The position numbers and the translations under genes are program-made. Of a DNA stretch of 64,000 nucleotides, positions 17,589 through 27,141 are shown in pieces. The notes beneath the pieces were generated by a model. It searched no databases, was not told the DNA's origin, and saw only the letters and a list, made by a program, of their open reading frames with translations. Source of the DNA: Candidatus Chlorohelix allophototropha (GTDB lineage: Bacteria > Chloroflexota > Chloroflexia > Chloroheliales > Chloroheliaceae); the NCBI RefSeq assembly GCF_030389965.1, contig NZ_CP128399.1, positions 310,001-374,000 of the forward strand. Reading direction: 5' to 3'. Position 1 is the stretch's first letter. Each line of letters begins with the position of its first letter.

Positions 17589-18641
17589 ATGAACATTAAT
17601 GAAAATAAAAACGAGCTTGCCCGCTATGCTCGTCAAACTTTGTATCCCGGAATCGGTCTGGAAGGACAGAAAAAATTACTACAATCTCGCGTTCTAATTG
17701 TAGGTTGTGGCGCGTTGGGTACAAGCCTCGCCAACCACCTTGCCCGTGCCGGAGTGGGTCATTTGACCATCATAGACCGTGATTTTATTGAACTGAATAA
17801 TTTGCAACGCCAGACCCTTTTTGATGAGGAAGATTTAAAGCACGCTTTACCTAAAGCGGCGGCGGCTACTGCTAAGCTACGCTTGATAAATAGCGAAATT
17901 TCGATTGAGGCGTTGGTTGAAGACTTCAATTATGATAATGCGCTTGAACTGGTTAAGGGTGTTGATGTGGTGCTGGACGGCACCGACAATTTTGAGACAC
18001 GCTATCTGATAAACGATGCCTGTGTAAAGCTGGGCAAAGCGTGGGTTTATAGCGGAGTTATTGCGGCTTACGGCATAACTTCTACTATTGTACCCGGACA
18101 GACCCCTTGCTTGCGTTGCCTGTTCCCCGACCCGCCCCCACCGGGCACTACGCCTACCTGCGATACGGCGGGTATTATCGGCAGCATTGTAGGGGTAATT
18201 TCTTCTATAGCGGCGGGTGAGGCAATCAAATTGCTGGTGGGTAAAGGAACGCTCAATCGCGGGTTGCTCTCGGTGGATTTGTGGCAGAACAGCTTTGAGA
18301 AACTTCCGATAGAAACGCCCCTGCCCGATTGTCCATGTTGCGGCAAGCGTAAATTCGAATATCTTGAATCGGAAGGGGCGCGTGGAAGTCACGCTGCCAG
18401 TCTATGCGGGCGAAATGCTGTTCAGATTTCGGTGCGCCCTGCGGCACAAATCAACTTAGAAGAATTAGCGATGCGTTTGCAGGTTGCTGGTGCGGCGGAA
18501 GTAGCTCAGAACGAATACCTGTTAAGGTTTAAACTGAACAGCTACGAGTTCACAGTTTTCCCCGATGCGCGCGCGATTATCAAAGGCACTGACGATGAGA
18601 ATATGGCTAAGACGCTATATTCCCGCTATATCGGCATATAA
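17589..18641 (+). CDS. ThiF/MoeB/HesA-family E1-like adenylyltransferase
   Basis: 350 residues. It would adenylate the C-terminal Gly of a ubiquitin-like sulfur carrier (ThiS/MoaD type). The nucleotide site is 'VLIVGCGALGTSLANHLARAG', followed by 'DRDFIELNNLQRQ' and 'DGTDNFETRYLIND'. Two zinc CxxC pairs are visible, 'CLRC' and 'CPCC'. A C-terminal extension of about 85 residues after the zinc site is longer than in E. coli MoeB and may form a small extra domain. No thiS, moaD or rhodanese gene is adjacent, so the pathway is undecided. Confidence 0.9.
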   Translation: MNINENKNELARYARQTLYPGIGLEGQKKLLQSRVLIVGCGALGTSLANHLARAGVGHLTIIDRDFIELNNLQRQTLFDEEDLKHALPKAAAATAKLRLINSEISIEALVEDFNYDNALELVKGVDVVLDGTDNFETRYLINDACVKLGKAWVYSGVIAAYGITSTIVPGQTPCLRCLFPDPPPPGTTPTCDTAGIIGSIVGVISSIAAGEAIKLLVGKGTLNRGLLSVDLWQNSFEKLPIETPLPDCPCCGKRKFEYLESEGARGSHAASLCGRNAVQISVRPAAQINLEELAMRLQVAGAAEVAQNEYLLRFKLNSYEFTVFPDARAIIKGTDDENMAKTLYSRYIGI

Positions 18642-18662
18642 AAGCTGCAAAGAGAGGGAATC

Positions 18663-19691
18663 ATGGAGATTGCGGACAGAGTTTCAGGTTGCTTCTTTGG
18701 GTTGGCAATTGGGGATGCTTTTGCAGCAAGAACCGAGTTTATTTCAAGTGTCGAACAAATCTATCTGAAATATCCCCCTGATGGTCCACATGACTTGGAA
18801 GGCTCACCTTCGCGTGTAACCGATGATACGCAGATGACTCTCGCGGTGGCAAGGGCGCTATTAAATGCTCCGAGACCGTTTTCTCCAGCGGGACTCGAAA
18901 TGACTTTGCGACACGAATTTGTGAAATGGTTGCTCGATCCCGAAAATAACCGCGCCCCCGGTCTTACATGCTTGGATGCTTGCCAGAATCTTAAAAAGGG
19001 GCTGATCTGGCAGCAAGCGACGGTAGCTCATTCAAAAGGTTGTGGGGCGAATATGCGGGTAGCTCCGGTTGGTTGGATGCCTGCTGGCAAGTTTGGGATT
19101 GATTCTAGCAGCCGTGCGGCTATTGCTCAGTTTCAGGCGGCTCTAACGCATGGACACCCTACCGGGTTGGCTGCTTCTGACCTCACTGCCGCTACCATAA
19201 CTTACCTTTTGGAAGGTGGAAAACCTGCTGAATTGGTAAGCTGGCTAAAAGAATATTCTCACTCGCAACGTCTGGTTTATCATACTGACTGGTTGGGTTC
19301 ACTTTGGGATCGTAGTACATTTAGCAATCCACAGAACTATATTGCGAAGGGCTGGGATGATTGTTTGGGAGTACTTAGCAGGCTTGAAAAGGCGCTCCTG
19401 AGACAGGATTATAAGACCGACCCTTGCCAGCAAACAGGCGCAGGCTGGATAGCTGAGGAAGCTCTCGCCACTGCTTTATTATGTTTTCTGCTCTACCCGG
19501 ATGACGCAGTTTCGGCTATCCGGCGCGCCGCTATTACTTCCGGTGATTCAGACTCAATCGCTTGTCTGACCGGAGCGTTTGCGGGTGCATATTTAGGGGC
19601 AAAGGCTTTCCCCCAAAATTGGCTTGATAGAATTGAATATCGCGAAACAATACTTGAATTAAGCGAGGGCTTTACAAAGCTGTTTGCTTAG
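18663..19691 (+). CDS. ADP-ribosylglycohydrolase family protein
   Basis: 342 residues with the fold and metal motifs of the DraG/ARH family. The N-terminal part has 'GLAIGDAFAAR' and 'VTDDTQMTLAVARAL' (metal-binding Thr-Asp-Asp), and the C-terminal part 'SGDSDSIACLTGAFAGAYLG'. Such enzymes remove ADP-ribose from proteins or nucleic acids. The stop codon overlaps the stop of the convergent amidase gene. Confidence 0.9.
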   Translation: MEIADRVSGCFFGLAIGDAFAARTEFISSVEQIYLKYPPDGPHDLEGSPSRVTDDTQMTLAVARALLNAPRPFSPAGLEMTLRHEFVKWLLDPENNRAPGLTCLDACQNLKKGLIWQQATVAHSKGCGANMRVAPVGWMPAGKFGIDSSSRAAIAQFQAALTHGHPTGLAASDLTAATITYLLEGGKPAELVSWLKEYSHSQRLVYHTDWLGSLWDRSTFSNPQNYIAKGWDDCLGVLSRLEKALLRQDYKTDPCQQTGAGWIAEEALATALLCFLLYPDDAVSAIRRAAITSGDSDSIACLTGAFAGAYLGAKAFPQNWLDRIEYRETILELSEGFTKLFA

Positions 19692-20947
19692 CGCGGGATA
19701 CTTACTACTGTGGCATCGCTCTTTTTAATGAAACCGCCTTGCTCAAGAATCGGCAACCAAATTCCATAAGAGCTATTATTTTCCGTGTAATTGGTAAAAA
19801 TCTGTTGTTGCGAGACATAAGCGATCACGGTACCGTTATCGGCTGTGCTAAAAACAGGGGTGCGGTCAAGGCGTGCTTCAATAGCGGCTGCCAACCCTAT
19901 AGGTTTTTCGCGTTGCTCGAAAGGTGGTCGCTGGTTAAGGAATACGATAATACCGTTGGCAAGCCCTCGCGCCACATCATCGGCACGGTTAACCAGTATT
20001 TGCGAATCGTTTGGATTGGTAAGAAAGCCTAATTCGATTATTGCACCGGGCGTTACTTTACTGATGGCATAATAGCGATACGCTGAATTGAAGGAATAAT
20101 ACTCGGTCATGCCATCGGTAATACTACCGTCACGCTTCATTAATGTTGCGGCTTCGTATTGGCTGTAGATCGAATTTACCAGTGTATCGTCAGTTTTGGG
20201 GATAGCGCTGTTCCAATAGTGCGCCAATTTAAACCCGCTTGGACTGCTATTAGTTACCGCGTCACAATGAATGGCTACAAAGGCATCGGCAGTATATGCG
20301 GGCGGGACAGTAGCGGGTAACAAATCCACCGTCACGCCTCTTGAGATGAGCAATGCGGCGGTGCGGCGGGCTATATCGTAGTTAATCTGCACTTCCGTAT
20401 AGCCACCCCCGCTACCGCCTGTCTGGTTACGCAGCGCCGCCCATTCATCCGGCAGTTTGTCTATATCCAGATGCCCGATTTGCAACCCTACACGCGGTTT
20501 TCCATTTATACCATAATTGGGTAATAACGTTGGGATTGGTTGACGGGTTTGCGGTGGGGCAATGTAGGGAATCAGCGGCACCCCATTGATTAGAGTCAGG
20601 TTCTCAGGCTTCAGATTTGCGGCGGAAATGCGCCCGCTATAACCGTAATTGCGAGAGGCTTCAAAAGTGGCAAGGGGCGGAGGCGTTATAAAAATTTGAT
20701 AGCGTGGTAGTGGGCTACCGCTTACTATATCTGCCGGAGTAGGCGGTGGCGCATAGCTAGAACCGGTTTGTAGGGTCGAATTCGGGCTAGGGGCTGGCAA
20801 AGTATCAATAAGTGGCGCAAAGGTCGGAGCGACAAGAGAGAGTTGTGGGGCACGAGTAGGGCGACTTTCATCCTCACAAGCGGTGAGCAGCAAACCGACA
20901 ACTACTAGTCCCAACAAGAAAATTGATTTGAGTTTATTGGTATACAA
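19688..20947 (-). CDS. N-acetylmuramoyl-L-alanine amidase (Amidase_3) lipoprotein
   Basis: 419 residues: signal peptide with lipobox 'LLLTAC', a Pro-rich linker of about 110 residues, then a zinc amidase domain. The Zn-binding and catalytic residues appear as His in 'LQIGHLD', Glu in 'GYTEVQIN', His in 'FVAIHCDA' and Glu in 'AIIELGFLTN'. The first motif departs from the usual 'DPGHGG'. It would cut peptide side chains from peptidoglycan outside the membrane. The start is TTG 20947, with only weak ribosome-site support. Confidence 0.82.
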   Translation of the reverse strand: MYTNKLKSIFLLGLVVVGLLLTACEDESRPTRAPQLSLVAPTFAPLIDTLPAPSPNSTLQTGSSYAPPPTPADIVSGSPLPRYQIFITPPPLATFEASRNYGYSGRISAANLKPENLTLINGVPLIPYIAPPQTRQPIPTLLPNYGINGKPRVGLQIGHLDIDKLPDEWAALRNQTGGSGGGYTEVQINYDIARRTAALLISRGVTVDLLPATVPPAYTADAFVAIHCDAVTNSSPSGFKLAHYWNSAIPKTDDTLVNSIYSQYEAATLMKRDGSITDGMTEYYSFNSAYRYYAISKVTPGAIIELGFLTNPNDSQILVNRADDVARGLANGIIVFLNQRPPFEQREKPIGLAAAIEARLDRTPVFSTADNGTVIAYVSQQQIFTNYTENNSSYGIWLPILEQGGFIKKSDATVVSIPR

Positions 20948-21038
20948 CGGATTGTTGTTCCGGACGATTAACGCAGCGCCTTACCTTGCGGTTTTGTAGC
21001 TTGCTTTGGCGTTTGCGGCATTCTTATTAACAAATGTA

Positions 21039-21107
21039 ACTGCCAAACTGACTAGAAGCAAACTTAAGCTCTATGGTAAGAGCGCTGTGTCATGTAGGTT
21101 TGGCAGT
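21039..21107. other. Inverted repeat with inner hairpin in intergenic DNA
   Basis: ACTGCCAAAC (21039-21048) and GTTTGGCAGT (21098-21107) are a perfect 10-bp inverted repeat around a 49-base loop, and the loop contains a GCTC/GAGC mini-hairpin. It lies between the amidase and the mannose-1-phosphate guanylyltransferase gene and could be the folded leader or terminator region of a transcript. No U-tract follows on either strand. Confidence 0.4.
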
Positions 21108-21179
21108 GTTAATTTCACACAAAAAATCATCAACTTAAGCCAGAATAATCTCCTCAAAATCAGATGACATTATATTGAT

Positions 21180-22277
21180 TTAGAGGTATTTATCCAATCC
21201 TAGAACCTTAAGTTTTTCTACTATCTTGCGCACATCTTGGTTGTTCTGGCGTTTGCAGACCAGCAATACATCGGGCGTATCTACCACAATAATATCTTCA
21301 AGCCCGATAGTAGCCACTAACTTTTGCTGGTTTGCAGTATAAACCAGTGAATTAGTAGTTTCGATGCCAAGATGGTGTCCTATAATGGCGTTGCCATCCT
21401 CATTGGCATTGCGTAGAGCGATTAACTCTGCCACTACCGACCAGTCGCCAACATCGCTCCAACCAATGCTAACCGGCAAAACTGCCATATGGGCTGATTT
21501 TTCGGCGATGCCCACATCGATTGTCTCGGGCTTTATTACATCCCAGATTTTGTTAAGTGCTTGCCAATAATTATCCTTGCCATAAGCAGCTTTTATCTGG
21601 TTTAACTGTGCATATAGTTCAGGCTGAAGGGTTTTATATTCACCCAAGATAGTGGATAATTTCCAGATAAACATCCCACTATTCCAGCTATAGCGTCCTG
21701 TAGCTAGATATTGTTCGGCTATCTCTCGTGCTGGTTTTTCAACGAAACGATTGACCTTGTAACAATCCAGTTCGTCAATGGTTCTTAACAACGCACCACG
21801 TTCGATATAACCATATCCGGTATGCGGGCTATCAGGTTCAATACCGAGAGTAACTATGAAGCCTTGTTCTGCCATGTTAGCGGCAGCAAGTACGGTTTTA
21901 CGAAATTCATCGGTTTTGGTGATGACATGGTCGGCGTGAAAAGAGCCGATTACAGGGTCAGACTCGCCTTTTGCAGCGGCAAGCCGTTCGATATGAATTA
22001 ACCCCAACCCGATAGCAGGTGCGGTACCTCGTCCGCTGGGTTCAATCAGCACGTTTTCAGGATTTAGCTCTGGTAGCTGCTCCCGGGCTTTTTGTGCTTG
22101 CGAATCGCCTGTTACTATGACGATATTTTCGATAGGAATTATGCCCTGTAACCGCAGCACAGTTTCCTGTAGCATGGTATGTTCTGAAACAAGGTCGAGA
22201 AGTTGTTTAGGGCTTGTAACGCGGCTGCGTGGCCATAGTCTTGAGCCAATTCCACCTGCAAGCACAATTGCATACAT
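21180..22277 (-). CDS. manC: Mannose-1-phosphate guanylyltransferase
   Basis: 365 residues. It makes GDP-mannose from GTP and mannose 1-phosphate. The nucleotidyltransferase signature 'LAGGIGSRLWPRSR' with 'SPKQLL' is at residues 7-27, with 'FVEKPA' and 'WNSGMFIWK' downstream. The length corresponds to the enzyme without the phosphomannose isomerase domain found in bifunctional forms. GDP-mannose could feed the glycosyltransferases elsewhere in the window, but no link is shown. Confidence 0.94.
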   Translation of the reverse strand: MYAIVLAGGIGSRLWPRSRVTSPKQLLDLVSEHTMLQETVLRLQGIIPIENIVIVTGDSQAQKAREQLPELNPENVLIEPSGRGTAPAIGLGLIHIERLAAAKGESDPVIGSFHADHVITKTDEFRKTVLAAANMAEQGFIVTLGIEPDSPHTGYGYIERGALLRTIDELDCYKVNRFVEKPAREIAEQYLATGRYSWNSGMFIWKLSTILGEYKTLQPELYAQLNQIKAAYGKDNYWQALNKIWDVIKPETIDVGIAEKSAHMAVLPVSIGWSDVGDWSVVAELIALRNANEDGNAIIGHHLGIETTNSLVYTANQQKLVATIGLEDIIVVDTPDVLLVCKRQNNQDVRKIVEKLKVLGLDKYL

Positions 22278-22377
22278 CCAGCTATGCTCCCCTTAAGTTT
22301 ACAAGAAATGAACAAATAAGAAATACACGAATTTATTATACATTATGTAGCTAGACTTATTTTCCTGTGAGTTTTAC

Positions 22378-22413
22378 AAATAAATAGACCCGCATTAGAA
22401 CTTGATGCGGGTC
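22378..22413 (-). terminator. Terminator of the EamA transporter gene
   Basis: GACCCGCAT and ATGCGGGTC form the stem (22387-22413). On the minus strand the sequence continues TATTTATTTG. Confidence 0.8.
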
Positions 22414-22433
22414 AGAAAAATTTATATGTTGTC

Positions 22434-23417
22434 TCAGGCGTGCGCAAATTCTTCCGCAGGTTTGCGGCTTAGGCTGAGAATTGCCAGCACTATTAAAAAG
22501 CCGCCCAACAATTTAGCTGCATTAATACTTTCATCCAATAGCAGCGCCCCCAATAGCACTGCCACCGCCGGTTCACTGGTTGCAACTATTCCAGAGCGGG
22601 TTGCTCCAATTATATTGATGCCCATCAGCAGTAAAAACACCGAAAATCCGGTCAATATTCCAATTGCTATGCAGCATATCCACCCCGCTACTGTCATATC
22701 AAAACGAAAAGTACCGGTCACGCTTACATACAAGGTGAAACACACCGCCGTAACCGGGATGCAATAACCTGCCATTATCAGCCCGTTTGTATTTTTCCCG
22801 AAGTGTTGCGCCAGAACAGAGTACCAAGAATTGCTGAAGGCAGAACCGAACACATATAATGCGCCAAGCCAGCTAAAGGTAGCGCCCGCCATAAAAGCAG
22901 TACCAGGGTCTACCGTCAGGAAACAGCCCAATAACGCCAACCCAAGCGCTATAGTTTTAGTCCAACTCAATTTCTCATTGAAAAACAATACCGACCAGAG
23001 TACAATCAGCACGGGAAATACGAATACCAATAGAGCAGCAGTTCCGGCTGGCAGTAACTCTAGACCCATATAATAAAAAAGCGCGTTGGTAATCCAGATT
23101 AGCCCCAATAGAAAAAAGCTCAGCGCTTTCCGACGTGGTTGACGCACTTGCAAGCGCACACCACGCCGAATCAATAGCCAGATTGTCAGCCAAATTACCA
23201 GCCCGGCGCCAATGAAACGGATGGTTAATAACGATGCAACGTTGGCATTTCCTTCGTAGGCATATTTAGCTAGCACCGATTGTACGCCGTAACTTGCGCC
23301 TGCTATAGCTACAATGCCGATACCTAACCAGTGTCGCCCACTGCCAGTTTGCAGTTTTGTTTTGAATGAAATTGATTGGATTGGAGCAGTTTCAGTGAGC
23401 TGCTCTAGCTGGTTCAT
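22434..23417 (-). CDS. EamA/DMT-family transporter
   Basis: 327 residues with ten predicted membrane helices and two EamA repeats (about 30-165 and 180-315), after a polar N-terminus of about 30 residues. The helix-end motifs 'GTAALLVFVFPVLIVLWS' and 'TSEPAVAVLLGALLLDE' are typical. These proteins export metabolites or amino acids; the substrate cannot be read from sequence. It is divergent from the arginase-family gene. Confidence 0.88.
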   Translation of the reverse strand: MNQLEQLTETAPIQSISFKTKLQTGSGRHWLGIGIVAIAGASYGVQSVLAKYAYEGNANVASLLTIRFIGAGLVIWLTIWLLIRRGVRLQVRQPRRKALSFFLLGLIWITNALFYYMGLELLPAGTAALLVFVFPVLIVLWSVLFFNEKLSWTKTIALGLALLGCFLTVDPGTAFMAGATFSWLGALYVFGSAFSNSWYSVLAQHFGKNTNGLIMAGYCIPVTAVCFTLYVSVTGTFRFDMTVAGWICCIAIGILTGFSVFLLLMGINIIGATRSGIVATSEPAVAVLLGALLLDESINAAKLLGGFLIVLAILSLSRKPAEEFAHA

Positions 23418-23535
23418 TTAGTAAAGTCTCCTCATTACTGTTGATTTACACTCAAATAGTTTGACTTTTGCCCTTACTAAAGTCAATAGGCATTATTGCG
23501 GCAATTTTTAACACCCTTTTTAACTAGGCGACAAC

Positions 23536-23563
23536 TTTACAGTATGGGTGCGAGTGTTATAAT
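23536..23563 (+). promoter_or_regulatory. Promoter before the arginase-family gene
   Basis: TTTACA (23536-23541), 16 bases, TATAAT (23558-23563), about 70 bases before the start codon. Confidence 0.6.
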
Positions 23564-23634
23564 ACTTTTAACCGTAATTTTACGCCGCTTGCCTTTTTTT
23601 ATAAGGTAGCACTCTTCTTCTGTTAATAACAGCG

Positions 23635-24564
23635 ATGGAGATAAATTCAGTGACTTTTGTGAACATTCAGCTTGAGGAAATCGAAATAAAGGCGAACGCT
23701 ATACAGTTTCTTGAGCCGGGCGAAGGTTATATAAAATCTTTTGAGGAGAGTCGGATAGCCATTATTCCGGCAGGGCTGGAACAAACTACTAGCTATATGC
23801 AGGGAACAGCCAGAGGTCCTGCCGCAATCCTAGCAGCCAGTTCTCAAGTTGAGCTTTATGATGAAGAATTGGATGACGAGCCGGTAGAATTGGGTATATT
23901 TACTCTGGATGAGCTTGAGTTCGGTGATAAAACGCAGGAGCAGAGTCTCGCCCTCATCGGTTCTGCCTTCAAAACTTGTATGGATGCCGGGAAGTTTACG
24001 GTTACACTGGGTGGTGAGCACTCGGTTACCATCCCCATCATTCACGATCTTAAAAACCGCTTCTCTGATTTAGTAGTTTTAAGCTTTGACGCGCACGGCG
24101 ACTTGCGTATTACCTATCATGGAGAGCTAAGCCACGCATGTGTTATGCGTCGTATCTCCGATATGGATGTGCCGCTTTACGTTATCGGGGTGCGGAGCGT
24201 ATGCCGTGAGGAAGTGGAATTTGTACGCTCTAACTCCAAAGTCGAGGTGCTGTTTGATTACCAGCGTGCCGAGCGCAAATTTGAGGTAGCTGACCTGTTG
24301 AAATGGGGCAAGCATGTTTACGTAACTGTCGATTTGGATGCGTTTGACCCTGCCGAAATGCCCTCGGTTGGTACACCCGAACCGGGAGGTTTACGCTGGC
24401 GCGAGTTTTTCGCAATTTTCAAAGAAGTATGTGAAAATTTCAAAATTGTAGGGTTTGATATTATGGAATTAATGCCCCGCGAAGGTCAGGAAAGAGCCGA
24501 TTTTTATAGTGCAAAACTTATCTATAAAATGTTAGGCTATATGCGACGGGCAGGGCAATTTTAA
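23635..24564 (+). CDS. speB: Agmatinase / arginase-family ureohydrolase
   Basis: 309 residues. The binuclear Mn ligands are present in 'GGEHSVT', 'SFDAHGDLR' (usual DAHxD) and 'VTVDLDAFDPAEMPSVGTPEPGG'. The last motif with 'GTPEPGG' is closest to agmatinases, which turn agmatine into putrescine and urea. The arginase and guanidinase alternatives cannot be excluded. The N-terminus carries about 30 extra residues before the core. greA follows 19 bases later. Confidence 0.85.
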   Translation: MEINSVTFVNIQLEEIEIKANAIQFLEPGEGYIKSFEESRIAIIPAGLEQTTSYMQGTARGPAAILAASSQVELYDEELDDEPVELGIFTLDELEFGDKTQEQSLALIGSAFKTCMDAGKFTVTLGGEHSVTIPIIHDLKNRFSDLVVLSFDAHGDLRITYHGELSHACVMRRISDMDVPLYVIGVRSVCREEVEFVRSNSKVEVLFDYQRAERKFEVADLLKWGKHVYVTVDLDAFDPAEMPSVGTPEPGGLRWREFFAIFKEVCENFKIVGFDIMELMPREGQERADFYSAKLIYKMLGYMRRAGQF

Positions 24565-24582
24565 TAAGGAGGCAGTGCATAA

Positions 24583-25074
24583 ATGGCTAACCCCATTAAC
24601 CAATTGACGGCTGAAGCCAAAATCTCGCTTGAAGCTGAGTTAAAAGAATTACTAGAAGTGATTGAACCCGATTTGGTGGCACGTGTCGGAGATGCGGCAT
24701 CGCAGGGAGATTTACGCGAGAATTTTGCATACCACGACCTGCGCCGTGAACTTGGTATAAAGCGTGGGAGAATACAGGAATTGCGCACTATTCTAAAATC
24801 CAGTGTAATAGTTGAAGTACCGATAAACGATGGCTATGTACGTCTTGGTTCTACTGTGGTAGTTACTGAAGATGGGTTTGATGATGAGGAAGTTTTTTGG
24901 ATTGTGACCGAGGCAGAAGCCAGTAATCAGTCTGATTCTTCTAGCGGGAGAATGAAACTGTCGGTAGGTTCACCACTAGGGCAGGTGTTATTAGGTCGCA
25001 AAATTGGCGACAAGGTGACTTTTACTGCCCCTACCGGCGCTAAGCTGGCTTTTATTGTTAAAAGAATCCAATAA
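24583..25074 (+). CDS. greA: Transcription elongation factor GreA/GreB
   Basis: 163 residues. The N-terminal coiled coil carries the catalytic loop with acidic residues in 'ASQGDLRENFAYHDLRRE', and the C-terminal FKBP-like domain has 'SPLGQVLLGRKIGDKV'. It rescues backtracked RNA polymerase by stimulating transcript cleavage. AAGGAGG lies upstream of ATG 24583. It is probably co-transcribed with the arginase-family gene and ends at a bidirectional terminator. Confidence 0.93.
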   Translation: MANPINQLTAEAKISLEAELKELLEVIEPDLVARVGDAASQGDLRENFAYHDLRRELGIKRGRIQELRTILKSSVIVEVPINDGYVRLGSTVVVTEDGFDDEEVFWIVTEAEASNQSDSSSGRMKLSVGSPLGQVLLGRKIGDKVTFTAPTGAKLAFIVKRIQ

Positions 25075-25103
25075 AAAAGACTTCAGAATAAGAGTTTAAA
25101 AGC

Positions 25104-25139
25104 AAAAACCCCATCTCGTTGAATCGAGATGGGGTTTTT
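25104..25139. terminator. Bidirectional terminator between greA and the 653-aa gene
   Basis: AAAAACCCCATCTCG, a 5-base loop, then the complementary CGAGATGGGGTTTTT. Both strands have a U-tract after the stem. Confidence 0.9.
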
Positions 25140-25150
25140 AAGTATAGGCT

Positions 25151-27112
25151 TTACTTTTTCACGCCACCTATACGGTAGGTGAAGTATTCCGGGTCGGTAA
25201 GGTCGGTTCGGAAGGCGCTATTTCCACTGGATAGGAGGTTGCGCAGATATGCCCGGCTGAAAGGTCGCTCGATATTGACCAGCGGATACAGGTCATTCAA
25301 AGATGCACGCAGCAAATCCGCTTGCTTTACGCCCACAAGTTCAAAGGCGTTAGCCACCAGAAAGTCGGTTTTCTTGCGGTCTGATTCTTCGAGACGTTTC
25401 TGGTTATCAAGTTTGCTGAAGCGTTCGGGCGTAAGAATTTCGTTCTCATTTACCTGGCATTCAAAACCAATGGTTCGGTAAACGAACTTCTGCCGTCTCT
25501 CATCGTAAAACAACAGACGACGTTCTTGTTCTTGGCTACTAACCTCGTACTCAATTATAAAGTGATTAGTGCGAATGCCCTGAGTTACCAGCAATTTTGC
25601 ACCCGGTATCAGGTTGTTAGCATAGAAGTCTTCCAACCCGGCAATCCACCCGCCGCGAGTACCACTTGGAAAGTGCAACTCGGCAGTGTAGGTAAATTCC
25701 AGTTGGGGCGCTTCAAGGCGCAGAATGACCAACTTCTGTTCTTCTAATAAACCGGACGGGAATAAACTACGGGCGTTTAAGTCATAGGGCAGCAAACCAT
25801 TTTCGTACTCGTAAAAAGTAATGGTATGCTCCCATTGTTTGCGTCCTTTTACGGTAGTTAGAACAATCGGGTCATTTAAGTTTGTATCTTCGAGGAACTT
25901 ATAGTCTAACCCGATTTCGGATGCCTTGCGTTTGCCTGGACCAAGGGCGTTCATACCCGGTGCAGTCCAAATGCGATCGTCTTCCGCGCCAACAAACTCG
26001 AAATCTTTCTTTTCGCGAGAAAGGCGGAAGTTTAAGGAGAAGCGTTTCGCTTCGTAATCCTGATCATTATTGCGTTTGTTAAAGACATCCGTCAATATAG
26101 CGGTGTCGGTAACAGGCCCGCCAACTTCATTCATATAATCGCGAATGCGGCGGAAATCCCCTTTGGTCAACCTTTCGGTTTGATCTTCGAGGAACCAATC
26201 ATTGGCAAAGTTGATAAAGCGCAAATCCTGATTCAAGCTGGTAGCCAAAGCAGAAGAGAAATAGTCACCATATGTATCCAGAATTTCACTGGCAGATTTG
26301 CTCAAATCGACTTCAACGCCTTCGTCCAGCGTCACAATAACAGGTCCTGCTGGCGCAGCAACCGGTTTAGGCGCGGCTACAACAGGTTCAGCGACAGGAG
26401 GCTTGGCTTCAATCGGTTTAGGTGCGGCTACAACAGGCTCAACGACAGGAGGCTTGGCTTCAATCGGCTTAGGTGCGGCTACAACAGGCTCAACGACAGG
26501 AGGCTTGGCTTCAATCGGTTTAGGCGCGGCTACAACAGGCTCAACGACAGGAGGCTTGGCTTCAATCGGTTTAGGCGCGGCTACAACAGGCTCTTTTGCT
26601 GCAATTTTCTGCTCGGCATTGGCTGTTTTTGGTTCTGCCGCAAACGGTAAAGGCAGCGCAAATGTAGAAGTCGTTTCTTGGCGGGCGGGTACATCAACCG
26701 CTTTAGCATGTAATTCTTCATCAGACATAGGCACTACCGCTTTGGCTCCTTCAAAAAGGCGAGTTTTAAAGCTGTGATGGTCATATACAACCGGCCCGGG
26801 AGTAGGAGCAATCCCTAATTTAGTGGTTTTGAATGTAATTTGCCCTTCTTCGTTTTCTTCTCGTAAGAAAACGCCAGGGTTAGCGGATAGAGCTTTGTCA
26901 ATAATGGGCGCTAGCGCATCAATGTTGTCAAGCCCCTTATATTTTTCATCGGCAAAAAATTGAGCCAGATTCTCAAGAGACTGGCGGATATTGGCGCGGG
27001 CGGACATAGTCACACCTTGCATTCGCATCAGCGCAAAAACTTCCTGAGCAAGGCTTTGTTCTTCGGGAGTACCTGCGAGATCCAATTTGGGCGGCTGATA
27101 TAGCTGTGCCAT
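25151..27112 (-). CDS. Large protein with Pro-rich 17-residue repeats, unknown
   Basis: 653 residues, with no signal peptide or membrane helix. Residues 1-165 form a mostly helical acidic region. Residues about 172-250 are four to five copies of a 17-residue unit like 'EPVVAAPKPIEAKPPVV', and the remaining 400 residues look globular with many aromatic and charged residues. I do not recognise the domain. A very similar composition ('APKPVEAPKP', 'PVVEA') occurs in the protein at 53951-56359 of the csm locus, raising a possible functional link. AAGGAGAGG precedes ATG 27112. A small gene lies just upstream. Confidence 0.8.
   Translation of the reverse strand: MAQLYQPPKLDLAGTPEEQSLAQEVFALMRMQGVTMSARANIRQSLENLAQFFADEKYKGLDNIDALAPIIDKALSANPGVFLREENEEGQITFKTTKLGIAPTPGPVVYDHHSFKTRLFEGAKAVVPMSDEELHAKAVDVPARQETTSTFALPLPFAAEPKTANAEQKIAAKEPVVAAPKPIEAKPPVVEPVVAAPKPIEAKPPVVEPVVAAPKPIEAKPPVVEPVVAAPKPIEAKPPVAEPVVAAPKPVAAPAGPVIVTLDEGVEVDLSKSASEILDTYGDYFSSALATSLNQDLRFINFANDWFLEDQTERLTKGDFRRIRDYMNEVGGPVTDTAILTDVFNKRNNDQDYEAKRFSLNFRLSREKKDFEFVGAEDDRIWTAPGMNALGPGKRKASEIGLDYKFLEDTNLNDPIVLTTVKGRKQWEHTITFYEYENGLLPYDLNARSLFPSGLLEEQKLVILRLEAPQLEFTYTAELHFPSGTRGGWIAGLEDFYANNLIPGAKLLVTQGIRTNHFIIEYEVSSQEQERRLLFYDERRQKFVYRTIGFECQVNENEILTPERFSKLDNQKRLEESDRKKTDFLVANAFELVGVKQADLLRASLNDLYPLVNIERPFSRAYLRNLLSSGNSAFRTDLTDPEYFTYRIGGVKK
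26361..26595 (-). repeat. 51-bp coding tandem repeat
   Basis: Four to five nearly identical 51-base units encoding the 17-residue proline-rich repeat of the 653-residue protein. Their high identity suggests recent expansion or homogenisation. Confidence 0.85.
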
Positions 27113-27141
27113 TGCTTAAAAATACCTCTCCTTAATCTGCG

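Noticed and set aside
17877-18392. Minus-strand 171-codon frame
   Set aside because: Fully inside the ThiF/MoeB-like gene, whose motifs are clear; it is a shadow frame.
21055-21125. Possible tRNA gene
   Set aside because: Only a D-arm-like hairpin is present; acceptor, anticodon and T arms cannot be paired.
26361-26595. CRISPR-like regular repeats
   Set aside because: Units are contiguous, in frame and without unique spacers; the same holds for 55507-56110. No cas genes are present.
26180-26777. Long plus-strand frames of 156 and 159 codons with repeats
   Set aside because: They are antisense reflections of the 51-bp coding repeat of the minus-strand 653-residue gene.
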